Assembly (NCBI RefSeq): GCF_009711975.1
Contig: NZ_VIKW01000021.1
Coordinates: 1-64,000 of the forward strand
Source: Anabaena sp. UHCC 0204
Lineage (GTDB): Bacteria > Cyanobacteriota > Cyanobacteriia > Cyanobacteriales > Nostocaceae
Reading direction: 5' to 3'
DNA: 64,000 nucleotides
In this document: positions 9,512 through 18,913 of the stretch, piece after piece
How positions within the stretch are numbered: position 1 is the first letter of the stretch
Layout of the letters: the number at the start of each line of letters is the position of its first letter
Position numbers and translations under genes: made by a program
The notes under the pieces: model-generated
Seen by the model: the letters and a program-made list of their open reading frames with translations, nothing else
The model's database searches: none
Told to the model about the DNA's origin: nothing

Positions 9512-9752
9512 GGACCTGTTCAAAAACGTTAGCTTTTACAAGGATACGACGAACTGTATCGGTAGGTTGAGCGCCTTGTTGTAGTCGCTTAACGATACCA
9601 GGAATGTCTAGTTTTACTTCATCAGTTCTGGGGTTATAGAATCCTAGTTCTTCTAGGGGGCGACCGTCACGACGAGCAAGGTTGTTCATGGCAACAATCC
9701 GGTAACTTGCTTCCCGCTTTTTCCCAAATCTTTTTAAACGCAGTTTGATCAT
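9492..9752 (-). CDS. rpsP: 30S ribosomal protein S16
   Basis: An 86-residue protein beginning [20 protein letters not shown], the hallmark N-terminus of bS16, followed by the conserved [14 protein letters not shown] block. It is part of the small ribosomal subunit. The open frame extends to 9848, but the family start is the ATG at 9752, with AGGAG-like bases about 14 nt upstream. It is followed by an overlapping KH-domain gene and preceded by ffh, an order shared with many bacterial ffh/rpsP clusters (here without rimM and trmD). Confidence 0.97.
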   Translation of the reverse strand: MIKLRLKRFGKKREASYRIVAMNNLARRDGRPLEELGFYNPRTDEVKLDIPGIVKRLQQGAQPTDTVRRILVKANVFEQVRATAAS

Positions 9753-9894
9753 GTTGAGAAATGTTTCTCCTGTTCCTAGAGAGTGAATTTGTAATTGAAT
9801 GAATGAGGAAGTGACTAGGCGATAATACCCACATTCAAAACTTCCCACACTGAAATGCTAATTTTAGCACTTCCTAGCCATGAATGGCTATTAG

Positions 9895-9931
9895 TTAGTT
9901 GTCAATTGTCAATTGTCAATTATCAATTATT
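9895..9931. repeat. TTGTCAA heptamer tandem repeat
   Basis: Several near-perfect 7-bp units (GTCAATT) lie between ffh and rpsP. This is the short tandemly repeated repetitive (STRR) class known from heterocystous cyanobacteria. The same unit recurs at 49871-49893, 50131-50238 and, on the opposite strand in variant form, inside cimA. Confidence 0.85.
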
Positions 9932-9932
9932 T

Positions 9933-11384
9933 CTAAAGAGTACCAAAGCCTTTTTTCTTTTTCTCTTTCTTTTTCTTGGTTGGTGGTGCGCCGCCGGGGT
10001 AGCCACGCCAACCGGCTGAAGGACGATTTCCTCCTGCGGCTAGAGGATTACCACCGCCGCCAAACATTCCTCCCATACCGGGGATACCACCTTGTCCCAT
10101 TTGCTGCATGAGCGATCGCATTTTTTGGAAATCTGCCACCAGTTTGCTTACATCTGCTTCTCTATACCCAGAACCAGAAGCTATGCGGCGGCGGCGACTG
10201 GGAGAACTCGATAATAAATCTGGATCACGGCGTTCTTTGCCCGTCATGGAATTAATCATAGCTTCGCAACGTTTTAGCTGAGTTTCCCCCTGCTTCAACT
10301 GATCATCAGAAAGCTTATTCATTCCGGGAATCATTTTCATGATGCCCCCCAAAGAACCCATGTTTTTCAATAACCGCATTTGCTTGAGAAAGTCAGTAAA
10401 ATCAAATTTCGCTGACAGAATTTTCTCCTGCATTTGCTCGGCATCTGCCAAATCTATCTCTTCTTGGGCTTTTTCTACTAAGGTGAGAACATCCCCCATA
10501 CCCAAAATCCGCGAAGCCATGCGATCGGGATAAAACGGTTGTAGCGCCTCGACTTTTTCCCCTACACCCACAAATTTAATTGGCGCACCGGAAATTTGCC
10601 GCACTGACAACGCTGCACCACCACGGCTATCACCGTCCATTTTGGTCAGGATTGCCCCAGTAATGCCAATTTGATCATGGAAGGTGCGAGTGAGGTTTGC
10701 TGCCTCTTGCCCGGTCATTGCGTCAACAACCAAGAGGGTTTCATCTGGTTGGACTATTTCTTTGATACGGGCTAATTCCGCCATCATATCTTCGTCAATT
10801 TGTAAGCGTCCGGCAGTATCAATAATTACTGTATTTATCCCTTCTGCTCTGGCGCGTTCCACACCTTGACGGGCAATTTCTACGGGGTCTGCTTCAATTC
10901 CCAGTTCAAATACTGGGACATCAATTTGTTTACCCAGGGTAATTAACTGGTCAATAGCTGCGGGACGATAGATATCTGTAGCCACTAGCAGACAACTACG
11001 TTCTTGTTTGCGTAAATGTAAAGCTAATTTAGCTGTGGCTGTGGTTTTACCTGTCCCTTGTAAACCAGCCATTAAGACAACGGTGGTCTTACCTGCAACT
11101 TCAGCCAGGGGAACATTTTCTTCCCCCATCACCTGCACTAATTCATCATAAACAATTTTGATGAATTGTTGATCAGGACGAACACCAGCGATAACTTCAG
11201 CGCCCTGGGCTTTGGTTTCGACTTCGCTAATAAAATCTTTGACCACCTGGAGATTAACATCTGCTTCCAACAAAGCCCGACGCACTTCCCGCAAAGCGTC
11301 TTGTATGTTGGATTGGGAGATTTTATCCTGTCCTCGCAGTTTTTTCCAGGCGGACTCTAAACGGTCAGATAGTGCATCAAACAT
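9933..11384 (-). CDS. ffh: Signal recognition particle protein Ffh (SRP54)
   Basis: A 483-residue SRP GTPase. With SRP RNA it binds signal sequences of nascent membrane proteins, delivering ribosomes to FtsY at the membrane. The N-terminal four-helix bundle is followed by the G domain with P-loop GLQGTGKTT (near residue 108), the DTAGR motif and TKMDGDSRGGAA, then a methionine-rich M domain (from about residue 325) and a Gly/Pro- and Lys-rich tail. Length and motifs are normal. It is the first gene of the ffh-rpsP-KH-phoH minus-strand cluster; a heptamer repeat lies between ffh and rpsP. Confidence 0.98.
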   Translation of the reverse strand: MFDALSDRLESAWKKLRGQDKISQSNIQDALREVRRALLEADVNLQVVKDFISEVETKAQGAEVIAGVRPDQQFIKIVYDELVQVMGEENVPLAEVAGKTTVVLMAGLQGTGKTTATAKLALHLRKQERSCLLVATDIYRPAAIDQLITLGKQIDVPVFELGIEADPVEIARQGVERARAEGINTVIIDTAGRLQIDEDMMAELARIKEIVQPDETLLVVDAMTGQEAANLTRTFHDQIGITGAILTKMDGDSRGGAALSVRQISGAPIKFVGVGEKVEALQPFYPDRMASRILGMGDVLTLVEKAQEEIDLADAEQMQEKILSAKFDFTDFLKQMRLLKNMGSLGGIMKMIPGMNKLSDDQLKQGETQLKRCEAMINSMTGKERRDPDLLSSSPSRRRRIASGSGYREADVSKLVADFQKMRSLMQQMGQGGIPGMGGMFGGGGNPLAAGGNRPSAGWRGYPGGAPPTKKKKEKKKKGFGTL

Positions 11385-11747
11385 AATTCAGTTACAACGT
11401 AGTTAGTCTGTTGAGAATATTTGGTAAGTTTTTCATGATCTTCAATACCAGCTTATCTGACTCTAGCAACTGATTGATCTGGTAAACCGTAATTTTGAAG
11501 GTGTTTTAGTTGGTAACAAAGACACAGAGGAAGGATGATTTATACAACTCTAATTTAGACAATATTCGTTATAACTTGTCGTGTTTATACGATAAAGATA
11601 GTTCTTCCTGATCAAAATCATAATAACAGTTTTTTTTGATGGTGTCAATGGGGTTTTCACTAGGAATTTTTTTTGAGTGATAAATGTGACAGTTAAATAT
11701 AAATTAAACTTTAAAATTCATTCAGGTTGGGATATTTTTGATATTAA

Positions 11748-11848
11748 TAGGACTTACGCAAAAGTTAGGGAATAATGAACCGCAGAGGACGCAGAGGACG
11801 CAGAGAATACGGATAAATCAGAGTTTGAGGGTTTTTGCGTAAGTCCTA
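11748..11848. mobile_element. MITE family 1, copy 1 (101 bp, 16-bp perfect TIRs)
   Basis: Perfect terminal inverted repeats TAGGACTTACGCAAAA (11748-11763) and TTTTGCGTAAGTCCTA (11833-11848) enclose a tract with CGCAGAGGACG repeats. No coding capacity. TA at each end suggests TA target duplication, as in IS630/Tc1-type elements. Related copies lie at 37672-37763 and 49678-49799. The rest of the 494-bp spacer (11385-11747) shows no gene. This copy ends 30 bp before the second R-M gene. Confidence 0.85.
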
Positions 11849-11878
11849 AGTTAATATTCATGAAAATCACTTAAAATT

Positions 11879-14800
11879 ATGTCTAATTTTAATCATTATA
11901 TCCAAAACCTACAGAAAAATATTAAACATGGTGGAGAACGTAGCCACTACTCCAGTTTACAAAGTTTAATAGAAGGTTTAGAAGTTGGCATTAATACCAT
12001 AGTAGAAGAAAAAGGTAATCAAGCAGGAATACCCGATTTAACTATCAGAAAAAATGAGCGCGTTGTGGGATATATAGAAGCTAAAGATATTAATATCAAT
12101 ATCACTAAATTAGACAAACAAAATGAACAGCAAATTAAACGTTATTTAGAATCAAATATAGGTTATAACTTCATTTTAACTAATTATCTACAATTCCGTT
12201 GGTATGTAGATGGAGAATGTGAAAAAATCGCTGAATTAGCTACTTTGGAACAAGGAGAAATTACTCTAGTTGATAATTTACAACCTATCACAGAATTATT
12301 ACAATCATTTCTTAACCAAAAAGCCAAAGATATTAATAATTATTATGATTTGGCTAAAGAAATGGCTGCTTATACTAAAACTATTAGAAATGCCATTGAA
12401 TTATCTTTATTAATAGAAGATCCTACAGAGGAATTAAATCGCCTAAAAGAAACATTTAAAAAATTACTCTTGTTAGATATAGATAATGATAAATTTGCGG
12501 ATATGTACGCCCAAACTATTGCTTATGGGTTATTTACTGCAAAAATTGGTCATACAGAAAACGCTCTAGAATTAATATTTAATCGCACTACAGCCAGTAT
12601 TTATATTAGTGATAGAATTCCTTTTTTAAAAGGTTTATTTGATTTAGTTTTAGGAACTGGTAGTGTTAGTAAAATTCACAAATCTATTGAGAATTTAATT
12701 GAATTATTTAACAGGATAGATATGACCAATATTTTAGAAAATTTTGGTCGAGAAACCCGCACACAAGATCCAGTAATTCACTTTTATGAAACGTTTTTAG
12801 CTGCTTATCAAGCATCATTAAGAAAAAGTCGCGGAGTTTATTATACTCCTGAACCTGTTGTTAAATTTATTGTGCGTGCTGTGAATGATATTTTAGTAGA
12901 TAGAAAAATTTTTGATTTAGAATATGGTTTAGGAAACAGAAGAGTAACAATTCTTGATCCCGCAACAGGAACAGGAACATTTTTATATGCAGTTATTCAA
13001 CAAATTTGTCATAATTTTGCTAAATATGATGTTCGTGGTTTGCATAATTTATTAAGAGATACAGAACTTTTAAATCGTCTTTTTGGTTTTGAGTTATTAA
13101 TGACTCCTTATACCATAGCACATTTAAAAATAGGTGTATTACTGGGATATTTAAACTATAAATTTGCACCAAATGAAAGATTAAAAATATATTTAACTAA
13201 TGCGTTGCAAGAAGGAATAAAACAAGGTGATTTAATCCCAGGAATTACCCAAATTATCGCGGAAGAATCAAGTCAAGCAGCAAAGGTAAAAACAGAAATT
13301 CCCATTACTGTAGTATTAGGAAATCCTCCCTATTCTGTCAGTTCTCAAAATGCTAGTAAACGCAAGAGAATCTTAAATCAAGATGAAAAATATTTAGCAG
13401 ATGTGGAATACACTGGTTCAGTGTGGAGTAGGATTTATAAAACCGGTAAAGTAGGTAAAACTATTACGGAATTAACCCACATTGGGGAACTTTTAGAATT
13501 ATATAAAGGTAGGGTAAGATTAGAAGGTGAGAAAAATATTCAACCTTTGGATGATGATTATATCAAATTTCTTAGATTTGCCCAATATCAAATAGAAAAT
13601 AATAGTCATAATGCGGGTATTATTGGTTTTATTACTAATCATTCCTATCTTAATGGTTTAATTCATCGAGGAATGAGGGAGGAATTATTAAAATATTTTG
13701 ATACTTTATATATTATGGATTTACATGGTAATTCTTTATTAAAGGAAACTACACCAGAGGGAAATATTGATCAAAATGTTTTTGATATTCAACAAGGTGT
13801 GGCTATTTTAATTGCTGTGCGCGAAAAAAGTAAACCTGATTATGGTTCTACTGCTTATAAATCCAGAGATGGTATTAAGGAAAAGGCTAAGGTATTATAT
13901 TATGATTTATGGGGAAATCGTGAGGATAAATATAATTTTTTAGAATCTGCAAGTTTAGATAATGTTGATTGGATAGAGGTACAACCTACTGCACCTAATT
14001 ACTTTTTTAAACCTAGAATTTTCTCCCTAGACATAGAACAAGAATATCAAAGTTTATGGAGTGTTCAAGATATATTTTCAGTTTACTCTAATGTTATAGA
14101 AACAGGTAAAGATGATGTTTTAATTGCTTTTGAACGAGATACATTATTACAATTTCTGCAAAAATTATGCAATGATAGTGTTTTGGATCAAGATATAGCT
14201 GAAATTTATAAAATTGCCGATTCTCCTAACTGGAACTTTTTTAAATCTCGTTTACTACTTGTAAGAGACGGTTTAAACCAAGAATTAATTAAACCTATTT
14301 ACTACCGACCATTTGATATAAGATTTACCTATTATCACAGTATTTTAAGAAGGATGCAAGAAAAAGTTTTAAATAATTTAATTCAAGATAATTTAGGTTT
14401 ATTATTAATGAGACAAGTAGCTTCAGGAGATAATCAATATACGCATTTTATGGTTTCTAATACAATTGCTGATAATCGTAGTTTTTTTAGTAATAGAGGA
14501 AGACCAAGTATTTTTCCACTGTACACTTATCCAAATACAGAAAATCAACAAACTAACCTTTTCCTAGAAAAAACTCCTAATTTATCCACAAAATTCTTAG
14601 AAGCTATTAAAACTAAACTGGGTAAAATACCAACTCCAGAACAAATATTTTACTATGCTTATGCAATATTTCATAGTCCCACTTATCGCACTCGCTATGC
14701 TGAATTTCTGAAAATAGATTTTCCACATCTTCCCTTAACTAGTAACGAAAACCTATTTAACGAATTAGCTATCAAAGGAGAAAAATTAGTTAATTTACAT

Positions 14801-15130
14801 TTAATGAAATCGGATATATTCAAGAATTTAATTACAACATATCAAAGAATAGGAGATAATCAAGTTAGTGAAGTTACCTATAATGCAGAATTGCACAGAG
14901 TTTATATCAATAAACAGAGTTATTTTACAGATATTCCCTCACATATCTGGGAATTTAAAATTGGTGGATATCAGGTATTAGATAAATGGCTAAGAGACAG
15001 AAAAAACGCCAAGCGAGAATTATCTAACGAGGAAATTACCCATTATCAAAAAATCGTTATTGCTTTAACAGAAACTTTACAACTAATGCAGGAAATTGAC
15101 ATAATTATTCCTGGGTTTCCTATAGAGTGA
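11879..15130 (+). CDS. Single-chain restriction-modification protein, type ISP-like without helicase
   Basis: A 1083-residue protein expected to methylate adenine and restrict DNA. The N-terminal nuclease shows D53 and E67-A-K69 in a PD-(D/E)xK arrangement. The methyltransferase has motif I DPATGTGTF from D360, after the family block S-R-G-V-Y-Y-T-P-E-P-V, and motif IV NPPY from N482. The C-terminal half resembles the specificity region of type ISP enzymes such as LlaBIII, but the helicase that those enzymes carry is absent, so it may work as a type IIG/IIL-like enzyme. The gene is A+T-rich like the first R-M gene, yet the two proteins differ in architecture and are not duplicates. The start is ATG 11879, 30 bp after a MITE. 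A methylase-only role is possible if the nuclease residues are inactive. Confidence 0.82.
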   Translation: MSNFNHYIQNLQKNIKHGGERSHYSSLQSLIEGLEVGINTIVEEKGNQAGIPDLTIRKNERVVGYIEAKDININITKLDKQNEQQIKRYLESNIGYNFILTNYLQFRWYVDGECEKIAELATLEQGEITLVDNLQPITELLQSFLNQKAKDINNYYDLAKEMAAYTKTIRNAIELSLLIEDPTEELNRLKETFKKLLLLDIDNDKFADMYAQTIAYGLFTAKIGHTENALELIFNRTTASIYISDRIPFLKGLFDLVLGTGSVSKIHKSIENLIELFNRIDMTNILENFGRETRTQDPVIHFYETFLAAYQASLRKSRGVYYTPEPVVKFIVRAVNDILVDRKIFDLEYGLGNRRVTILDPATGTGTFLYAVIQQICHNFAKYDVRGLHNLLRDTELLNRLFGFELLMTPYTIAHLKIGVLLGYLNYKFAPNERLKIYLTNALQEGIKQGDLIPGITQIIAEESSQAAKVKTEIPITVVLGNPPYSVSSQNASKRKRILNQDEKYLADVEYTGSVWSRIYKTGKVGKTITELTHIGELLELYKGRVRLEGEKNIQPLDDDYIKFLRFAQYQIENNSHNAGIIGFITNHSYLNGLIHRGMREELLKYFDTLYIMDLHGNSLLKETTPEGNIDQNVFDIQQGVAILIAVREKSKPDYGSTAYKSRDGIKEKAKVLYYDLWGNREDKYNFLESASLDNVDWIEVQPTAPNYFFKPRIFSLDIEQEYQSLWSVQDIFSVYSNVIETGKDDVLIAFERDTLLQFLQKLCNDSVLDQDIAEIYKIADSPNWNFFKSRLLLVRDGLNQELIKPIYYRPFDIRFTYYHSILRRMQEKVLNNLIQDNLGLLLMRQVASGDNQYTHFMVSNTIADNRSFFSNRGRPSIFPLYTYPNTENQQTNLFLEKTPNLSTKFLEAIKTKLGKIPTPEQIFYYAYAIFHSPTYRTRYAEFLKIDFPHLPLTSNENLFNELAIKGEKLVNLHLMKSDIFKNLITTYQRIGDNQVSEVTYNAELHRVYINKQSYFTDIPSHIWEFKIGGYQVLDKWLRDRKNAKRELSNEEITHYQKIVIALTETLQLMQEIDIIIPGFPIE

Positions 15131-15183
15131 TGAGGTATATAATTTATTTTGCACCACTACTTAACTATTTTTGATTTCATAAT

Positions 15184-15209
15184 GTTGGGTTTCCTTGCGT
15201 CAACCCAAC
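15184..15209. repeat. GTTGGGTT/AACCCAAC hairpin between convergent genes
   Basis: A perfect 8-bp inverted repeat with a 10-nt loop sits 54 bp after the R-M stop and 15 bp before the Uma2 stop. Its sequence is a common cyanobacterial intergenic repeat. It may serve as a terminator for both convergent genes, but no long T-run follows. Confidence 0.6.
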
Positions 15210-15223
15210 CTACATTCAATTTT

Positions 15224-15943
15224 TTACAGGTTATTGATATCAATACCTTTGGCTGCTAATTTTGCTAATAGGTCTTGATAATTTTGCCGTTCTTGTTCTG
15301 CCCGTTGGTATTCCTGTTCTGCTCTTTGCTTTTCCTGTTCCGCTCGTTGATATTCTTGTTCGGCTCGTTGATGTAATTCTACAGATGTGAGAAACTTACT
15401 ACCATCAGGATAAGAAATTTCTAAATTGTCTGGTGTTAATTCAAAACGAATTCCTAAACGCGGACTTACCCAACCATTGATTTCTTCAATTGCCTCAAAA
15501 CATTCTTTTTCAAGGAGAAATCCTGTTAATTCGATTGTATCTGGATTATATATATAATATTCTTCTACCCGATAACGTTGATAAAATAGGATTTTTTTCG
15601 CCATTTCTTTGGTACTATTTCCTGGTGAAAGAATTTCAAATACCACTTGAGGAGGAATATTATTTTCTTGCCATTGTTTATAAGAACCTCTATCACCTTT
15701 TGGTCTACCAAAAACCACCATTACATCAGGTGCTTGGCGGATTTTTACATTTCCTTCTACGGGATACCAAAGTAAATCACCAGCTATAAATACATCATTA
15801 TTTGGGGCGAATAATATTTCTAAATTTTCTTTAATTTTAACAATCCATTGATATTGTTTAGTATTATCAGACATGGGGTTGCCGTCACTGTCAGGGTAGA
15901 TGATTTCTGGTTTGATTTCTGGTGGTGTAAGTTGCTGTACCAT
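15224..15943 (-). CDS. Uma2-family (DUF820) protein with C-terminal coiled coil
   Basis: A 239-residue member of the Uma2/DUF820 family, a restriction endonuclease-like fold that is strongly expanded in cyanobacteria and has no settled function. The core P-D-V-M-V-V-F-G (near residue 73) and Q-V-V-F-E-I-L-S-P-G-N (near 97) match the D...ExL active-site pattern. Residues 193-220 form four 7-residue repeats of RAEQExQ, a predicted coiled coil. Start ATG at 15943. The overlapping frame on 15820-16014 is an artefact. It stands alone beside the R-M gene, convergent to it, and is not known to belong to that system. Confidence 0.85.
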   Translation of the reverse strand: MVQQLTPPEIKPEIIYPDSDGNPMSDNTKQYQWIVKIKENLEILFAPNNDVFIAGDLLWYPVEGNVKIRQAPDVMVVFGRPKGDRGSYKQWQENNIPPQVVFEILSPGNSTKEMAKKILFYQRYRVEEYYIYNPDTIELTGFLLEKECFEAIEEINGWVSPRLGIRFELTPDNLEISYPDGSKFLTSVELHQRAEQEYQRAEQEKQRAEQEYQRAEQERQNYQDLLAKLAAKGIDINNL

Positions 15944-16127
15944 ATCTGGATCTCCGTTGTACAGAATATAAATAAAGTTTTTAACTGAGCAGTGGTACTG
16001 ATGAACATATTCATAATTATATAGTAGTTATAGCGAAACTCAGCTTTATGCGATCGCCTACAACTGAATTTCCCAATGTTTGAAACCCATAAAAATTATC
16101 AGAAAAATTAGAGATTTCAACAGCAAA

Positions 16128-17819
16128 TTAAACTCCCATACCCCGTCCTTCTTCTCGCCATAACTGATTTAATCTGGTAGCAGGCATGGTTAGATAAAGA
16201 ACATCTCCAGGGCTAAGAATAGTTTCTAATAAATCCCAGCCTTGAACAGTTTCGTTGTTGATTTCCACATACAAAGGCACAAAATCCGCAAACTTGGCCA
16301 CATCTTTCACCCATTCATCACAAAAAGGGTGTATGGGTGTAATTACCGTGGCGAAAGCCACCCATAAACTATCAGCAATAATGCCATTACCAATAATTCT
16401 ACCACCCAAAGCAGCGGCAGCAAAAGCCGGAGCGGCTAGTTCAGCCGGACTGAGTACGGCTTCAAAATCAAATACCTGTTGTGCCATACCCGCAAAATCA
16501 GGATCAGCATAATTGACAATCACAGGAATTTGAGGTGCTAAAGCCTTAGCTTTCAGAGCAATTTCCAAATTTGTCGCATCATTACTAGTCACAGCTAAAA
16601 CTGCGGTAGCGGTATGAATATTACTGGCTTGTAAAGTGGCGCGAAAACTGGCATCAGCCAGAATGATAGGAATACTCATCCCTCTAGCAGTATTCACAAA
16701 TCTGTTATTTACATCTGTTTCAATTACGACTACTTCATGGCCACTGTGATGAAGTTGTTGAACTATGCGGATACCAATCCCACTCAAGCCACAAACAATA
16801 TAATGATGACGTTGGGGAATTCTGGCAGCATCCCAAAATTGCTTGAGACGTGTACCTAAAACAAAATCGGTGAGCATAGCATACCAAATCCCGAACACCG
16901 CTGCTCCTACTAACATCATGATGACAGTAAAGAATTTAATACTGTCGGGAGCGTGTTCTACAACTTTATCATTACCTCCAGCCCCCGTAATCATGCCTAC
17001 AGCAAAATACAAAGAATCTATAAAAGAAGTATTTAATTTAGTGCTAAGATAATATGTAAATGTAGCTATTAAAATAATTACTAATAAGACAATTGCCATC
17101 ACAACAACTGATTGGGCGTGTTTTTGAAACTGGCGGATATTAGAAATAACTTTGAGCAGCCTATTCATCAACGATTTACGCGGTTGACGGATGCGGGGTT
17201 GAGCGCCAATAATTAAGCGATCGCCTACCCTTAACTGTTGTTCTGATAAAACCGCAGATACTAAATTGAGTTTTCCTTCTATTGGGACATAATAAATTAG
17301 CATCCGCGAGGGATCTTCCCATAAATCACTCAATTTCTTTCCTTTCCAAGGATGATTTTCGTGAATATATTCTTCCTGAATTGGCCAAGTTTGTTGAAGT
17401 AATTTAATTTGTCCAATCGCCTTATTTCCCAAAGCCGCAAAGGTAAATACTGGAGCAGCCAAACCAACAACACTCATACTTAAATGATTTGCCAAAGTTT
17501 GATCCAGACGTTCACCTAAATTTGTATTATAAAAACGGTTAATAATCCGAATCTGGGGATTAAGTACCCGTGCTTGCATCATAATTGACAAATTTAGCTC
17601 ATCATCTGAAGTTGCTATTACTAAAGTATGTGCTTCTTCAATTCCCGCTGCTTGTAATATAGAAGCTTCATATAACTCACCGACAATCACATTAGCAGCA
17701 GTTTCTCCAGAAATAGGTTTGTGATGAATACCCACAACTAAAGCACCTTGTTGTCTGAGTAATCGAAATATTTTATATCCAGTACGCCCTAAGCCACAAA
17801 CAATAATTCGAGGTTTCAT
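16128..17819 (-). CDS. Potassium channel-like protein with two RCK/TrkA-N domains
   Basis: A 563-residue membrane protein. Residues 1-125 form a TrkA-N/RCK domain with the nucleotide-binding start I-I-V-C-G-L-G-R-T-G; a TrkA-C-like part follows to about 210. Two membrane segments flank a pore loop (about residues 235-315), then a second RCK domain starts at I-V-C-G-L-S-G-I-G-I. The layout (RCK, pore, RCK) fits ligand-gated K+ channel-like proteins of cyanobacteria. The pore loop reads T278-G-A-G-G-N-D284 where K+ channels normally have T-V-G-Y-G-D, so ion selectivity may be altered. Start ATG 17819. No partner gene adjoins it. Confidence 0.82.
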   Translation of the reverse strand: MKPRIIVCGLGRTGYKIFRLLRQQGALVVGIHHKPISGETAANVIVGELYEASILQAAGIEEAHTLVIATSDDELNLSIMMQARVLNPQIRIINRFYNTNLGERLDQTLANHLSMSVVGLAAPVFTFAALGNKAIGQIKLLQQTWPIQEEYIHENHPWKGKKLSDLWEDPSRMLIYYVPIEGKLNLVSAVLSEQQLRVGDRLIIGAQPRIRQPRKSLMNRLLKVISNIRQFQKHAQSVVVMAIVLLVIILIATFTYYLSTKLNTSFIDSLYFAVGMITGAGGNDKVVEHAPDSIKFFTVIMMLVGAAVFGIWYAMLTDFVLGTRLKQFWDAARIPQRHHYIVCGLSGIGIRIVQQLHHSGHEVVVIETDVNNRFVNTARGMSIPIILADASFRATLQASNIHTATAVLAVTSNDATNLEIALKAKALAPQIPVIVNYADPDFAGMAQQVFDFEAVLSPAELAAPAFAAAALGGRIIGNGIIADSLWVAFATVITPIHPFCDEWVKDVAKFADFVPLYVEINNETVQGWDLLETILSPGDVLYLTMPATRLNQLWREEGRGMGV

Positions 17820-17943
17820 GCAACAACAACATAATATTTATATCAGGGACTACATATCAGTTATCAATCAACAATTGAGAACGAACTATTGAATTGTAGA
17901 TACAGCACTTCCCGGAAATGGTATAGAAATGAAACTCTATATC

Positions 17944-18102
17944 TAAGTAGGTGGGCGTTAAAAATTGTCGTTGGGGCAAGGGAACACTATGGCTTACGCC
18001 ACGACAAGCTCAGTGCATCGCAGGGAACAGGGAACAGGAAGAGAGTTTTGGGCGATTTGACTTTTCTTCACATACCTTTAAATTTTTCTGTTCACCTACT
18101 TA
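17944..18102. mobile_element. MITE family 2, copy A (159 bp)
   Basis: Ends TAAGTAGGTG and CACCTACTTA are inverted; inside are AATTGTCGTTGGGGCAAGGG and, toward the other end, AAATTTTTCTGTTC. Copies lie at 29993-30102 (truncated) and 59149-59308, both in the opposite orientation. The middle differs: this copy carries an insert with GGCTTACGCCACG of the small dispersed repeat class. No coding potential. Confidence 0.85.
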
Positions 18103-18913
18103 TATAAGCAGTTAACAATCAAATCAGGTCAAATTACATTTGATTAATTCTCACTTCTGTATTTTCTCTTATTAACCGCTATTGTGACTTAATTTGCTGA
18201 CTGATAACTGTAACTGAACACACGATATTCACCTCATGGGGAATTAAAAATTAAAAACTAATTAGCAGCTAGTATCAAGTCATCACAGACAACAGCCGCA
18301 TCTCACCTTAGCTTTGGCAATGTTGACAACTATAGCTACCCATGAATTTTCTCATCACACCAATGCTGATTTTGCCGCTGGAGGCATAGAGTTAACAATT
18401 TAAATTGATATAGCCTCAATGCTAGATTGAGAATACTGTTAATAGACTAATGAAGGGTTTCACCCCTCATCCTGAAAATCTTGATTTTAGATTATAAGAA
18501 TATTTTAAAATCGGTTTTATCGTTATAGATCTAATGCCTTAAAAGTCCGTAAAATCAAGTCATACTAGGGGTGCTGGGTGTGACCCCCTGTTAATTATCT
18601 CACAAAAATGTAGGTAAAAAAATGTTAGGACTGAACAATCAAAAAAAATAAAAATAAATGCCAAATTGGCAACCATCACATCAGGAAGCAGGCTAAATTA
18701 TATTAGACAAGCGAAAACAAGGGAGTTGTTAAGAAGCTGAATCAATTAACATCATCATCTTGTAGAGATTGTCCTAAAAATAAATAGAATTAGTATTTGC
18801 TGCATAGGAATACCTGCTAAATATAGGCGTTATCGTTAACCTGCAAATTACCCCCCTAATTTAACGGTTATCGTCTGTATGAATAAATTCCTAAACGCTT
18901 CAGCAGCAAATGG
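18103..18913. other. Gene-poor spacer, 811 bp
   Basis: Between the channel gene (minus, starts 17819) and the kinase gene (minus, ends 18978) there is no convincing long frame. A 27-codon plus-strand ATG frame exists at 18320-18403 without a clear ribosome site. The downstream plus-strand terminator suggests that part of this spacer is transcribed. Promoter-like TATGAAT lies at 18878-18884. Confidence 0.4.
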
